Shown here piece by piece: positions 1-8,164 of a stretch of 44,066 nucleotides of DNA; position 1 is the first letter of the stretch, and the number at the start of each line of letters is the position of its first letter. Source of the DNA: Acidobacteriaceae bacterium. Lineage in GTDB: Bacteria; Acidobacteriota; Terriglobia; Terriglobales; Acidobacteriaceae. The stretch is from NCBI GenBank assembly GCA_903642265.1, contig CAHJWN010000031.1, positions 1-44,066 of the forward strand, given 5' to 3'. The position numbers and the translations under genes were made by a program. The notes beneath the pieces were generated by a model. The model saw only the letters and a list, made by a program, of their open reading frames with translations, was not told the DNA's origin and did not search any database.

Positions 1-363
1 GACTACCAGCTTATCAAGCGACATCTTGGAATCGAGAATCGCTTGAAGCAGCTCGGCAGTGCCCTGAGTATTGACGCTCATATAGCGTGCAATCTCGTAC
101 ATCGACTGGCCGACGCCCACGGTCGCAGCGAAATGGAAGACGACATCGATCCCATTGAGAGCTCCGCGCAAAAGATTGGGATCGCGCACGTCGCCGGTGA
201 TTAGTTCGACTTGATCTGAGAGATAGTCGGGGCGGCCAAGTGGATGCACTTGCGGAGTCAGGTCATCCAGGACACGCACATGATGACCAGCGCTTAGAAG
301 ACCGTCTGCCAGGTGGGATCCGACGAATCCAGCTCCCCCAGTGATCAGTATTTCTTTTTTCAT
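1..363 (-). CDS. NAD-dependent epimerase/dehydratase, N-terminal part (runs off the window)
   Basis: The minus-strand reading from the ATG at 363 begins MKKEILITGGAGFVGSHLAD, a classical extended-SDR Rossmann start with the GGAGFVGS NAD-binding loop. It continues through a GDVRD segment and a VVFHFAATVGVGQSMYE segment typical of UDP-glucose 4-epimerase or dTDP-glucose/GDP-mannose dehydratase relatives. Only about 120 residues are present; the catalytic YxxxK and the C-terminal substrate domain lie outside, so the sugar cannot be named. A GGGAAGG stretch precedes the ATG at moderate distance. The gene starts 39 bp after the stop of the glycosidase at 403 on the same strand, so the two are probably co-transcribed and act in sugar-nucleotide or surface-glycan metabolism (inference). 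Confidence 0.88.
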   Translation of the reverse strand, partial: MKKEILITGGAGFVGSHLADGLLSAGHHVRVLDDLTPQVHPLGRPDYLSDQVELITGDVRDPNLLRGALNGIDVVFHFAATVGVGQSMYEIARYMSVNTQGTAELLQAILDSKMSLDKLVV

Positions 364-402
364 TCGAAGCAGCCTTCCCATTCATGTATGTAGATCGAAG
401 CG

Positions 403-1314
403 TTAGTAAGCAGAGGTTACCGCGACGCGCACAGGAGCATAGCGACTTACTGCCCAGGCGGCAAACTCCGCGAACTGGCTGTTTTCCTTTGGTGGGCTGG
501 TGTGATGATTCTCCAAGCCCAGGTGTTCCGGAGTGAAACAGATGGTCAGTGACACATCAAAGGGCTCCAGTGCCTCCATCATTCGGTCAAACCACGCAGT
601 GGCGTTGGGGCGAAAGGAGTCAGCCCAACTTAATCCAGTGCGCAGATACCTAACGCCGTTTGCTTTCATCCATTGAACGGCGTCGTCAAGCCTTGGATCC
701 TCGAAGTGAAACCACTGGCAAAACCCGACCGACCCATCGCGTGGAAAGGTAGATGCTGCCATTTTTGGCGTGCCATCTGCGTTCAGAATCCCGAGATAGT
801 AATGCCGATAGTATGAAGATCCTTCTGCTTCTTTGTGTCGCGTTTCCGCAGGCCATGAGGCTGGGAGATCAAAGAGGCTGTACCAGTGAATGCGGTCTGT
901 TTTTGCACGCAACAACTCGCATGTGCGCCCCAATCCAAATGCCTGCACCTCTTCGGCACCAAAGGATGACACGCCAACTTCCAACACCCACACAGGTCTC
1001 CCGGAGACTATTGTCGCCTCGTCGATCCTGGACGGCCAATCGTTAATCTGCCAGTGATTCCAGTCGAGGGGAAATCCGTGTACGCCAACGACATCTACAT
1101 ACTCCATGACACCTTTGTCAGCCATCAGACGTAAGAAGTCACAGTCACAAGACGAGACACCGCCGAGGACGATTGTCATCTCAGGATTGCAGTCTCGGAT
1201 CGCGGTAGATGCTTCCTTAATCATTGCCGCAAACCTGTCCCAGCCCGGGTCCAGATGAAAGTTCCAGTGTGAGAGGTTATTGGGCTCGTTCCACAAAACG
1301 ATAGCTTCAACCAA
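403..1314 (-). CDS. clan GH-A-like glycoside hydrolase (beta-xylosidase-like), apparently circularly permuted
   Basis: About 303 residues from the chosen TTG start. The protein opens with IVLWNEPNN, the strand-4 acid/base motif of clan GH-A enzymes. WVLEVGVSSFG follows about 120 residues later and fits the strand-7 nucleophile, then IHWYSLFDLP fits strand 8. After a linker comes a stretch that looks like the beginning of such a barrel (WFHFEDPRLDDAV, GVRYLRTGLSW, SLTICFTPEH), and the protein stops where WNEPN would be expected. An open frame continues upstream to a GTG at 1458, but the TTG at 1314 has GGCAGGA five bases upstream and places the conserved motif at the N-terminus. No signal peptide is seen. 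It is probably in one transcript with the epimerase gene. I am sure of the GH-A relationship, not of the substrate. Confidence 0.72.
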   Translation of the reverse strand: MVEAIVLWNEPNNLSHWNFHLDPGWDRFAAMIKEASTAIRDCNPEMTIVLGGVSSCDCDFLRLMADKGVMEYVDVVGVHGFPLDWNHWQINDWPSRIDEATIVSGRPVWVLEVGVSSFGAEEVQAFGLGRTCELLRAKTDRIHWYSLFDLPASWPAETRHKEAEGSSYYRHYYLGILNADGTPKMAASTFPRDGSVGFCQWFHFEDPRLDDAVQWMKANGVRYLRTGLSWADSFRPNATAWFDRMMEALEPFDVSLTICFTPEHLGLENHHTSPPKENSQFAEFAAWAVSRYAPVRVAVTSAY

Positions 1315-1678
1315 GTGTTTCCTGCCTGACAGAGTGAAGTAGTTTATTAAATAACTAAAGCGGATATTGTGCTCTGAAGGTACTTGGAAGCCTTTGGTTG
1401 TATGTACACCTTCTTTGTTGCCTGCCTGACCCTTATGTAAGCTGAAAGACAGATACACGTCGCGGTCTCATTGCCCACGTTGATCTACATAGAAGTACTT
1501 AGGTTCAGGGATGTTCTTATCTAGTGGGAAAAGCAGTCTGCTGAGGTTTAGCGTGTGGCGATTGATGCTGGATGAGTTACCCAACATCTACGCTGGTTAG
1601 GCTTGGTAAGGCACGACTCGGCGAGAGCGCCTTTCAATCTTGAATTTACTTGTGGGTTATGTGTGATGGAAGGCGTAT
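1315..1678. other. intergenic region upstream of the glycosidase
   Basis: About 360 bp without a convincing gene. It is AT-richer near 1340-1400 and holds the direct repeat CCTGCCTGAC at 1321-1330 and 1421-1430. On the minus strand each copy gives a GGCAGG Shine-Dalgarno-like sequence. The open frame here (48 codons in front of the glycosidase) has no domain character. A promoter for the minus-strand genes is expected in this stretch, but I could not define -35/-10 boxes. Confidence 0.4.
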
Positions 1679-1707
1679 GACCCATCCCAACAAAGCCGGG
1701 ATGGGTC
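1679..1707 (-). terminator. stem-loop after the SDR gene
   Basis: A perfect 10-bp inverted repeat, GACCCATCCC (1679-1688) and GGGATGGGTC (1698-1707), with a 9-nt loop, lies 8 bp past the SDR stop on the minus strand. There is no clear U-tract, so it may be a weak or factor-assisted terminator. Confidence 0.55.
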
Positions 1708-1715
1708 AAGACGAA

Positions 1716-2612
1716 CTACGCAATACCCATGCCGCCAGTCACGCCGTAGATCTCTCCTGTGATGTAGCTAGCTTCCTGCGACGCTAGAAGTACATAGACG
1801 GGTGCAAGCTCCACGGGTTGACCGGGACGTTTAAAGGGCGTGGTGCTTCCAAGTTTCTCCAGTTTCTTCTTGTCGCCGTCGGCTTCCTGCAGCGGAGTCC
1901 ACACTGGCCCGGGCGCGACTGCGTTGATGCGCACACCGTGCTTCTCCATGAGAGGCTCACTCAATCCCTTGGTGAAGTTTGCGATCGCCGCCTTGGTGAT
2001 GGCGTAGTCGAAGACGTTGGGGGAGGGGTCGAATCCCTGGACGCTCGTGGTGTTGATGATCGAGGCGCCAGGCTTGAGGTGAGGTAGAGCCGCCTTGGTG
2101 ATCCAGAAGATGGAATAGATATTCGTCTTCATAAGGGTGTCGAAGCGCTCGGTCGAAGTTTCAAGAAGGCCTTCCGTCTTCCCCATTCGCCCAGCGTTGT
2201 TGACGAGAATGTCCAACCCGCCAAGCTGTTCAAAAGCGTCCGCAACGAGGCGGTGACAGAAGCCTTCGTGAGAGACGTCGCCGGGCAACAGTACTGCTTT
2301 GCGTCCTGCTTCGCGAATGTACTTCGCTACTTCTTCAGCATCTTCCTGTTCCTCAGGCAGGTAACCGATGGCGACGTCTGCTCCTTCGCGTGCAAAAGCG
2401 ATTGCTGCTGCGCGGCCAATTCCGGAGTCTGCACCGGTAATAAGAGCCTTGCGGCCTGCGAGGCGTCCGGAACCTTTATATGAGAACTCACCGCAGTCAG
2501 GTTTCTCGCTCATTGCGGCCTGTGTTGCCGGTGCATGTTGTATCTCGAAGCTGGAGGGCGGACCCGGATATTGCGAACGCGGGTCTTGCGGTGTGATGAG
2601 ATCGGTCGGCAT
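1716..2612 (-). CDS. SDR family oxidoreductase
   Basis: A 298-residue classical short-chain dehydrogenase/reductase. A hydrophilic N-terminal arm of about 50 residues (TPQDPRSQYPGPP) is followed by the Rossmann motif TGADSGIGRAAA, the NNAG motif (VNNAGRMG), a catalytic Ser (IINTTSVQG) and YAITKAA, the YxxxK pair. The C-terminus ends GEIYGVTGGMGIA. The arm and motif spelling match the YhdF/YhxC-type subgroup often linked to general stress, which reduces unknown carbonyl substrates with NAD(P)H. The start at 2612 is preceded by AAAGGAG seven bases upstream; the frame is open further upstream, but that extension looks non-coding. It is a single-gene unit: a hairpin follows it and a tRNA lies behind it. 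The substrate is not predictable. Confidence 0.9.
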   Translation of the reverse strand: MPTDLITPQDPRSQYPGPPSSFEIQHAPATQAAMSEKPDCGEFSYKGSGRLAGRKALITGADSGIGRAAAIAFAREGADVAIGYLPEEQEDAEEVAKYIREAGRKAVLLPGDVSHEGFCHRLVADAFEQLGGLDILVNNAGRMGKTEGLLETSTERFDTLMKTNIYSIFWITKAALPHLKPGASIINTTSVQGFDPSPNVFDYAITKAAIANFTKGLSEPLMEKHGVRINAVAPGPVWTPLQEADGDKKKLEKLGSTTPFKRPGQPVELAPVYVLLASQEASYITGEIYGVTGGMGIA

Positions 2613-2781
2613 GTGACTCCTTTGTATGGTGACGCGTCGTCGCGTGGCCGTTCTGTTTGCCAGCGGCTTACAGTAACGCCCGCTAAGAACAGGACGTGAG
2701 ACGCTGAAGGCTCCGAGCACGTTGCGCGCATTCTGGGGACGACGGCAGGCCAAATAGCCCCATCACAAATTCGCGCAGACA

Positions 2782-2808
2782 GTTCAAGATCGGTCTAGCG
2801 TCTTGAAC
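2782..2808 (-). terminator. inverted repeat downstream of tRNA-Phe
   Basis: GTTCAAGA (2782-2789) and TCTTGAAC (2801-2808) form a perfect 8-bp stem with an 11-nt loop, about 75 bp beyond the 3' end of the tRNA on its strand. No U-tract is seen; the terminator role is inference. Confidence 0.35.
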
Positions 2809-2884
2809 GCATCGCAATGCGACGCATGGCCGCCCACACTTCTTATGTCGATGGAAGATGATTGCTGCGGGATTGATTTGGTGG

Positions 2885-2959
2885 TGGTGGCCAGAGACGG
2901 GATCGAACCGCCGACGCCGGCCTTTTCAGGGCCGCGCTCTACCACTGAGCTATCTGGCC
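2885..2959 (-). tRNA. tRNA-Phe (anticodon GAA)
   Basis: Read on the minus strand, the acceptor arm GGCCAGA pairs with TCTGGCC, followed by discriminator A and an encoded CCA. The D arm is GCTC...GAGC. The anticodon stem is CGGCC/GGCCG with loop CTGAAAA, giving anticodon GAA (Phe). The T arm contains GTTCGATC. The total is 75 nt with CCA. All four helices close with normal pairs (one G-U in the T stem). Confidence 0.96.
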
Positions 2960-3371
2960 TTGGCAATAACTAACCGCACAGCGGGGCCGCCAAGGTCGCC
3001 CGCGCACGTTCCGTCTGCGCACCAACTTGTCTTTATGGGAGACAACGGGTAGCTGGTCTCCGCAACTTCCGGCGACCCAAACGTCTATGCCAGTATAGCA
3101 ACCGAACGCGAACGCGCCAACTCGCGTGGTCTCAGAGCCTGAAGACCGGAAGTCTCCTTGTACCTGCCGAGTGATTTGAGCACGCAGGTTATTCTGATAA
3201 GCATCCGCAGATGCACGCAGCCCACCGCTAACATGCAGCAAAACCGCAACGAGTGTTCCGAAAGACCGCCGCGGGTGTTCTAAACATCCGCAACTAGTGT
3301 TTGGAAGCAGCGCTAGCATCTTCGCAGGACCGCAAGCAGCTTTGCGATTTCGCAACTCAGAGGATACGTCC
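2960..3371. other. intergenic region between tRNA-Phe and the deaminase gene
   Basis: About 410 bp containing the divergent promoters for the tRNA (minus) and the deaminase gene (plus). Near its right end is a tandem 22-bp repeat, listed separately. The open frames here have no domain character. I could not identify -35/-10 boxes with confidence. Confidence 0.4.
3244..3309 (+). repeat. three imperfect 22-bp tandem repeats
   Basis: Units start at 3244, 3266 and 3288, each beginning CCGC and carrying a GTGTT core at the same offset; the first and third share CCGCAAC and AGTGTT. Further CCGC starts at 3205 and 3225 suggest more decayed units. The array ends 62 bp before the deaminase ATG, so it could be a set of protein-binding sites about two helical turns apart (inference). 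Confidence 0.6.
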
Positions 3372-5009
3372 ATGTCGCGCAGCTCACGTATCGCCAAGTG
3401 TCTCGGCTTGCTTGCCGTGCTGATTCTGATAAACCAAAGCGCAACTGGCTTCGGCGAGCAGGCGGCACCGACCTCTCAGGAACAAAAGGCAAATCGGGCT
3501 TTTGAGTCAGCACGCAAGAGCCCCCTGGAGCTCCATGCCTTTCTCGAGAAGATGCCGAAGGGGGCGGACCTGCATATGCATCTTTCCGGCGCCATTTACG
3601 CGGAGACCTTTATCAGAGACGCGGCAGCGGACCTGCTTTGCGTGAATACCACCCAGATCAGATTCGAAAAGAACATTGGCATGTCGAAGAGCCTGCCTCC
3701 ACAGGCGGTGTGTGCCGATGGAGCGGTGCCCGCAGCATCGGCGTTCAAAGATCAGAAACTTTACGATGCGCTGGTCGACGCCTTCTCCATGCGGAGCTTC
3801 GTACCTGTGACTGGCAGGGATGGCCACGATCAGTTCTTCAGTACGTTTGAACGATTTGCCGGGGTTGAGCGGGTTCATCGGGGCGAATGGCTGGACGAGG
3901 TTGCCACCCGGGCCGCCGCCCAGAACGAACAGTACCTGGAAATCATGGAAACACCGGTATTTTCTGCGGCAGCAAAGCTTGGCTATCAGCTTGGATGGCC
4001 TGCAACGCCGGCTTCGGTGCGAGTCACGGCGGTGGATGACCTGACCGGCACAACACCGGTGGAGTTAGGCAAACTTCGCGATCAACTGCTTGCAGGAGGT
4101 CTTCGCGACGAGATTGCAGCCGCCCGTCGTGAGTACGCGGCAGCGCTGGCAGACCGCAACCAGATTGAACACTGCGGGCAAGCCGATGCGACACCCGCCT
4201 GCACAGTGCAGATCCGCTTTCTTTACCAGGTGCTTCGCGCCTTTCCGCCACAACAGGTGTTCGCACAGACGCTGCTCGGCTTTGAGGTTGCGGCGATCGA
4301 TCCAACGGTCGTAGGCATAAATTTCGTGCAGCCGGAAGACGACTACATGGCGATGCACGAGTATCACCGGCAGATGATGATGCTCGACTATCTTCATTCT
4401 GTTTACCCCAAGGTGCACATCAGCCTGCATGCTGGCGAGATTGCGCCCGGGCTTGTCACCCCGGAAGGGCTGCGCTTCCACATTCGTGAGGCAATTGATC
4501 TTGGCCACGCGGAGCGGATCGGCCATGGCGTTGACGTTATGTATGAAGATGATCCTCATGCGTTGCTCAAAGAGATGGCCGATCGCCACATTATGGCCGA
4601 GATCAATCTCACTTCGAATGACGTGATCCTGGGGGTGAAGGCGCCCTTGCATCCGCTGCCCTCTTATCGCGAGGCCCACGTGCCGGTCGCGCTTTCGACC
4701 GACGACGAGGGGGTCTCACGTATCGATCTGACCCATGAATACATGCGTGCGGTTCTGGAGTTCGGGCTGACCTACCCTGAGCTGAAAGACATGGCGCGGA
4801 CCGGACTTGAGCATAGCTTCCTGGCTGGTGACAGCTTGTGGCAACAGCGCGATAACTTTACTGCGGTTGTACCGGCGTGTGCGGGACAGACAAGCGGTGC
4901 GGACGACCCAAAGGAGAGGTGTCTCGCACTGCTCAGATCAAGCGACAGGGCCGCTCAGCAGTGGCAACTGGAACATCGTTTCCGCGTATTCGAAGCGACT
5001 TTGCCGTAA
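3372..5009 (+). CDS. secreted adenosine deaminase-family protein
   Basis: 545 residues, beginning with a Sec-type signal sequence (MSRSSRIAKCLGLLAVLILI). The metal-dependent deaminase motifs are all present in order: ADLHMHLSGA with zinc ligands H68 and H70, HAGE at 353-356 (zinc His and catalytic Glu), RIGHGVD with His385, and STDDEG with the Asp pair at 444-445. The spacing and the MPKGADLHMHLS wording resemble the secreted ADGF/CECR1-like branch more than cytosolic Add. Expected chemistry is deamination of adenosine or a related nucleoside outside the cytoplasm, perhaps for purine scavenging. The start at 3372 is preceded by AGAGGA; an in-frame upstream extension to 3297 would bury the signal peptide and is rejected. 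A repeat array lies just upstream. Substrate specificity is not established. Confidence 0.88.
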   Translation: MSRSSRIAKCLGLLAVLILINQSATGFGEQAAPTSQEQKANRAFESARKSPLELHAFLEKMPKGADLHMHLSGAIYAETFIRDAAADLLCVNTTQIRFEKNIGMSKSLPPQAVCADGAVPAASAFKDQKLYDALVDAFSMRSFVPVTGRDGHDQFFSTFERFAGVERVHRGEWLDEVATRAAAQNEQYLEIMETPVFSAAAKLGYQLGWPATPASVRVTAVDDLTGTTPVELGKLRDQLLAGGLRDEIAAARREYAAALADRNQIEHCGQADATPACTVQIRFLYQVLRAFPPQQVFAQTLLGFEVAAIDPTVVGINFVQPEDDYMAMHEYHRQMMMLDYLHSVYPKVHISLHAGEIAPGLVTPEGLRFHIREAIDLGHAERIGHGVDVMYEDDPHALLKEMADRHIMAEINLTSNDVILGVKAPLHPLPSYREAHVPVALSTDDEGVSRIDLTHEYMRAVLEFGLTYPELKDMARTGLEHSFLAGDSLWQQRDNFTAVVPACAGQTSGADDPKERCLALLRSSDRAAQQWQLEHRFRVFEATLP

Positions 5010-5051
5010 TGAATGCTGGATTGGGAATACCAGGATTGAGACCCTAAAGCC

Positions 5052-5351
5052 ATGAAAAGAACTCTCTCCATAGTTGGTCAATTTCTGCTCTTCTTCTTTG
5101 CCGACTTCGCTGGCAGCTTTCTCTACCATCCCTTCGGCGTTATGACGAAGTTGTCTGAAGGGGACCTGACCGGACGCAGCTTTGAATGGGACGGCTTGAT
5201 AATGATGCTCCTTGTCTACTTAGTGGTGCTTCTGATCGCAACGCTGCGGAAACGATTTGGGGCGGCGGCGCCCTGGTCCACCCTTGCACTGGCGTGTGCA
5301 GCCCTGTCTGGTTACCTACTGAGGTTTGGATTTGTGACACGCAAGTGGTAG
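5052..5351 (+). CDS. small membrane protein, unknown function
   Basis: A 99-residue protein, not recognised. It has about three hydrophobic stretches: residues 5-25 (IVGQFLLFFFADFAGSFLY), 48-65 (GLIMMLLVYLVVLLIA) and 73-92 (APWSTLALACAALSGYLLRFG), with basic residues RKR between the last two. It lies 42 bp after the deaminase stop on the same strand, so it may be co-transcribed. The ribosome-binding site is weak. Confidence 0.6.
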   Translation: MKRTLSIVGQFLLFFFADFAGSFLYHPFGVMTKLSEGDLTGRSFEWDGLIMMLLVYLVVLLIATLRKRFGAAAPWSTLALACAALSGYLLRFGFVTRKW

Positions 5352-5557
5352 TGGCCGTACTGAGCTCACTCGTTGATACTTGGATCATTCATAAACTGCA
5401 GCCATAATGAGTGCAGCGTTCGCGAAGACGCCCTTGTTTCGATCTAACCGAGCCTGACGCAAGTGGTACTGCTTGCCGGTATCTGTATGAATTTGGGTTC
5501 GCAATTGAGCTACGGCCTGACGTTCGTTCGGGACCCGATTGACGAAAGGACTTGCTG

Positions 5558-7078
5558 ATGGCTACGGATGCGCAACTCGTGGGGCGAATCGACGCTGCGG
5601 CTTCACATCATTTCGACCTGCCGGTGGACGTACCGCTGTGCGTCGATCTTGATGGCACGCTGGTGAAGTCCGACACGCTAGTCGATTCGACGCTCGCGCT
5701 GGCCCGGCAGAAGCCCTCCGCCCTGATCAACCTGCCGTCATGGCTGATGCAGGGAAAGGCTGCGCTGAAGCAGCACATTACATCGGCGGTGCAGTTGGAC
5801 GTGACGCACCTGCCATATAACCGCGAATTGATGCAGTTTCTCGAACAGCAGCATGCGACCGGCAGACCTATCTATCTTGCGACCGCAGCCGATCATGCCC
5901 TGGCCCAGCGAGTCGCCGGCCACCTTGGGATCTTTACTGGCGTCCTCGCCTCCGATGGCGCGCTAAATCTTGCAGGCAAAAATAAGCTTGCCGCATTTCA
6001 GAGCCGCTTTGGAGACAGGTTCTGCTACATCGGCAACGCATCGCCAGACATCCCGCTGCTGACGCACTGCCTCGCGCCAATGGTTGCAAATCCGACAGCC
6101 GGCCTGTCCACTGGTTTGCGCAACGCAAACGTGACGCCGGTACGCACCTTCACCGACAAGGTGTCGACTTTGAAGGCGTGGCTCAAAGCAATTCGGCTGC
6201 ATCAATGGGCGAAGAACATCCTGATCTTCCTTCCATTGCTGCTTGCGCACAATCTGAAGGCTGGCTTGATTGCCGGGACGCTGGTCGCTTTTCTGAGTTT
6301 TGGTCTGTGCGCCTCTGCAACTTATATTGTCAACGACCTGCTCGACATCGAAGCCGACCGCAAGCATTTGAAGAAGCGACGACGCCCGTTCGCGTCCGGC
6401 GATCTTTCGGCGCTGAAGGGTGTCGCCGTTGTTGGCCTCTTCCTGGTGATGTCCTTCGCGCTGGCGTATTTCCTGCCCCATGTAATTGCCCGGTTGGATC
6501 CGGGACAGACGCTACATTTTCCACTCAGGTTTCTAATCTGGCTTGCGATCTACGGCGTTACAACCTCGGCTTACTCGTTCTCGCTGAAGCGCATGGTCCT
6601 GGTAGACGTGATCGTTCTTTCCGGGCTTTATACAATTCGCATCATAGCCGGGGCTGCAGCAACGGGCATTCCCATTTCGCCATGGCTCGCGGCGTTCAGC
6701 ATCTTTTTCTTCCTCTCGCTGGCTTTCGTAAAGCGTTTTGCTGAACTTGAGGGCCTGCGGTTGCGCGGTGCCGCCCCAGCAAATGGCCGCGGCTACATCA
6801 TTACGGACATCGAGCAGCTACGCAGCTTTGGTTCTGCCAGCGGCTACGTCTCCGTGTTCGTGCTGACGCAATATATCTCCGGCCTGAATAACCAGCTTTA
6901 TTCACATACGACTCGGTTGTGGTTGCTGCTTCCGGTGCTTTTATTGTGGATTAGCCGCTTGTGGTTGCTTGCCTCGCGCGGTGAACTGGATGAAGATCCG
7001 GTCGTCTACGCTATTACGGACAAACGCAGCCTGATTCTTGGAGTGCTCGTGGTGCTTATCGTTCTTGCTGCGCTCTAG
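5558..7078 (+). CDS. HAD-UbiA fusion: prenyl-phosphate transferase-like membrane protein
   Basis: 506 residues in two parts. The first 200 or so form a HAD phosphatase-like domain: D30xD32GT (CVDLDGTLVKSDT), YLATAAD as motif II, a Lys (GKNKLAAF) and YIGNASPDIPLL as motif IV. The rest is a polytopic UbiA prenyltransferase with the Asp-rich motif NDLLDIEADR at 259-268 followed by KKRRRPFASG, a second conserved region (YSFSLKRMVLVDVIVL) and 8-9 membrane spans. Within the superfamily it looks closest to decaprenyl-phosphate phosphoribosyltransferases (first step to decaprenylphosphoryl-arabinose), with the HAD domain perhaps doing the following 5-phosphate removal. That reading is inference. The ATG at 5558 has GAAAGGA seven bases upstream; a TTG two codons earlier is less likely. 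Confidence 0.85.
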   Translation: MATDAQLVGRIDAAASHHFDLPVDVPLCVDLDGTLVKSDTLVDSTLALARQKPSALINLPSWLMQGKAALKQHITSAVQLDVTHLPYNRELMQFLEQQHATGRPIYLATAADHALAQRVAGHLGIFTGVLASDGALNLAGKNKLAAFQSRFGDRFCYIGNASPDIPLLTHCLAPMVANPTAGLSTGLRNANVTPVRTFTDKVSTLKAWLKAIRLHQWAKNILIFLPLLLAHNLKAGLIAGTLVAFLSFGLCASATYIVNDLLDIEADRKHLKKRRRPFASGDLSALKGVAVVGLFLVMSFALAYFLPHVIARLDPGQTLHFPLRFLIWLAIYGVTTSAYSFSLKRMVLVDVIVLSGLYTIRIIAGAAATGIPISPWLAAFSIFFFLSLAFVKRFAELEGLRLRGAAPANGRGYIITDIEQLRSFGSASGYVSVFVLTQYISGLNNQLYSHTTRLWLLLPVLLLWISRLWLLASRGELDEDPVVYAITDKRSLILGVLVVLIVLAAL

Positions 7079-7150
7079 GATTCCTGGCGCGCCCGAGTCC
7101 GTGCTGAACGAGAAGCCCTGCTGCGCCGAGAATAGCGCTGGTGCATACGA

Positions 7151-7525
7151 TCACACGACGCTACAAGTAGTCGCAGGAGGATTGTGCAACTTTAGCTGCT
7201 TCAGAAACGCAACCTCCAGTCTGAGGCCGATTATCTGCTGCAGTTCACTGCTCCCCATCAGGTGAAGGCGGCAGGTGCAGAGGTCGGTGAGCGCAAGATG
7301 GTTTGACCGCGTCAGCTCCACGCCTGCAGTGATGATGCCGGCGTAGAGATCGAGAATCGACCGGAGCTCGACTTCAAGTGTGAACTCGTAGCTGGTTGAG
7401 GACAGGGCCCGACGATCCAGGATCCATCCGCCTGAGTTGACAAGGATCCGATTCATATTGCGCAGCATCTGTTCGCTCGGCTCGTAACTATAACCCTGGA
7501 TATCAAGTAACTGCATGAGCTTCAT
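7151..7525 (-). CDS. hypothetical protein
   Basis: About 124 residues, not recognised. Soluble, no signal peptide or membrane span. It contains a regular amphipathic pattern (YEFTLEVELRSILDLYAGIITAGVELTRSNHLALTDLCTCR) suggesting a mixed alpha/beta fold. GGAGG sits just ahead of a cluster of possible starts (TTG 7534, ATG 7525, ATG 7516), so the exact start is uncertain. It is convergent with the HAD-UbiA gene (72 bp apart) and divergent from acpS. The normal codon bias and good Shine-Dalgarno argue that it is real. Confidence 0.6.
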   Translation of the reverse strand: MKLMQLLDIQGYSYEPSEQMLRNMNRILVNSGGWILDRRALSSTSYEFTLEVELRSILDLYAGIITAGVELTRSNHLALTDLCTCRLHLMGSSELQQIIGLRLEVAFLKQLKLHNPPATTCSVV

Positions 7526-7786
7526 TGCCTCCAACGTGCCCGCTATCTTGCGGCTAGGCTGTTCATCGGGTTACATGGCGCCCGGCTTGATGCCCGTGGA
7601 GGTACAACAGTCATGTGACCCTGCTGATTGGGGCCGGCGGCGTGCGCAACAAGGCTGCACAAGAGCCGCGTAAGGCATGATGCGGTACCGTAATGGGACG
7701 GTGAACATGAAAATGTCTGAAACGGTGAATCCGAAAACTGCAAACACGCTGCGTACGACGACTGCTAAACAGACTGCGACGTTGCG

Positions 7787-8164
7787 ATGGTGGTAGGGCT
7801 GGGATCAGACCTCATCGAGATCGCACGTATCCAGGCGAGCATCGATCGTTTTGGCGACCGCTTCCTGAATCGGGTTTTCACGGCGGGCGAAATCGCTTAT
7901 TGCCAGCTCAAGAAAAATGCTGCAGAGAGCTTTGCGGCGCGATTCGCCGCGAAAGAGGCTGGCGCAAAGGCACTTGGCACCGGCATCAGCCATGGCATCT
8001 CGTGGCCGGAGATCGAAGTTCGCCGAGAGCCGAGCGGCCGGCCGACTATTCATTGGAGCGGTCGTGCTCTTGAGAGGGTCACGGCTCTTGGTATCCGAAG
8101 GACTTCTGTAACCCTGACCCATAGCCGCGACATTGCCCTGGCGGTCGTGCTGGTCGAGGCTTGA
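7787..8164 (+). CDS. acpS: holo-[acyl-carrier-protein] synthase
   Basis: 125 residues, the usual AcpS length. It begins MVVGLGSDLIEIARI with the Mg-binding Asp, has FAARFAAKEAGAKALGTG, the signature with the second metal ligand Glu, and TLTHSRDIALAVVL near the C-terminus. AcpS transfers 4'-phosphopantetheine from CoA to a conserved Ser of ACP in the cytoplasm. The start is the ATG at 7787; no good Shine-Dalgarno is visible. The pantothenate/CoA genes that supply its substrate lie 10 kb away in this window. Confidence 0.95.
   Translation: MVVGLGSDLIEIARIQASIDRFGDRFLNRVFTAGEIAYCQLKKNAAESFAARFAAKEAGAKALGTGISHGISWPEIEVRREPSGRPTIHWSGRALERVTALGIRRTSVTLTHSRDIALAVVLVEA

Noticed and set aside
1459..1715. 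Insertion sequence or phage remnant near the glycosidase
   Set aside because: No transposase, terminal repeats or integrase motifs; only a short direct repeat and a stem-loop are seen.
3205..3309. CRISPR array
   Set aside because: The 22-bp units are adjacent and imperfect with no unique spacers, and there are no cas genes.
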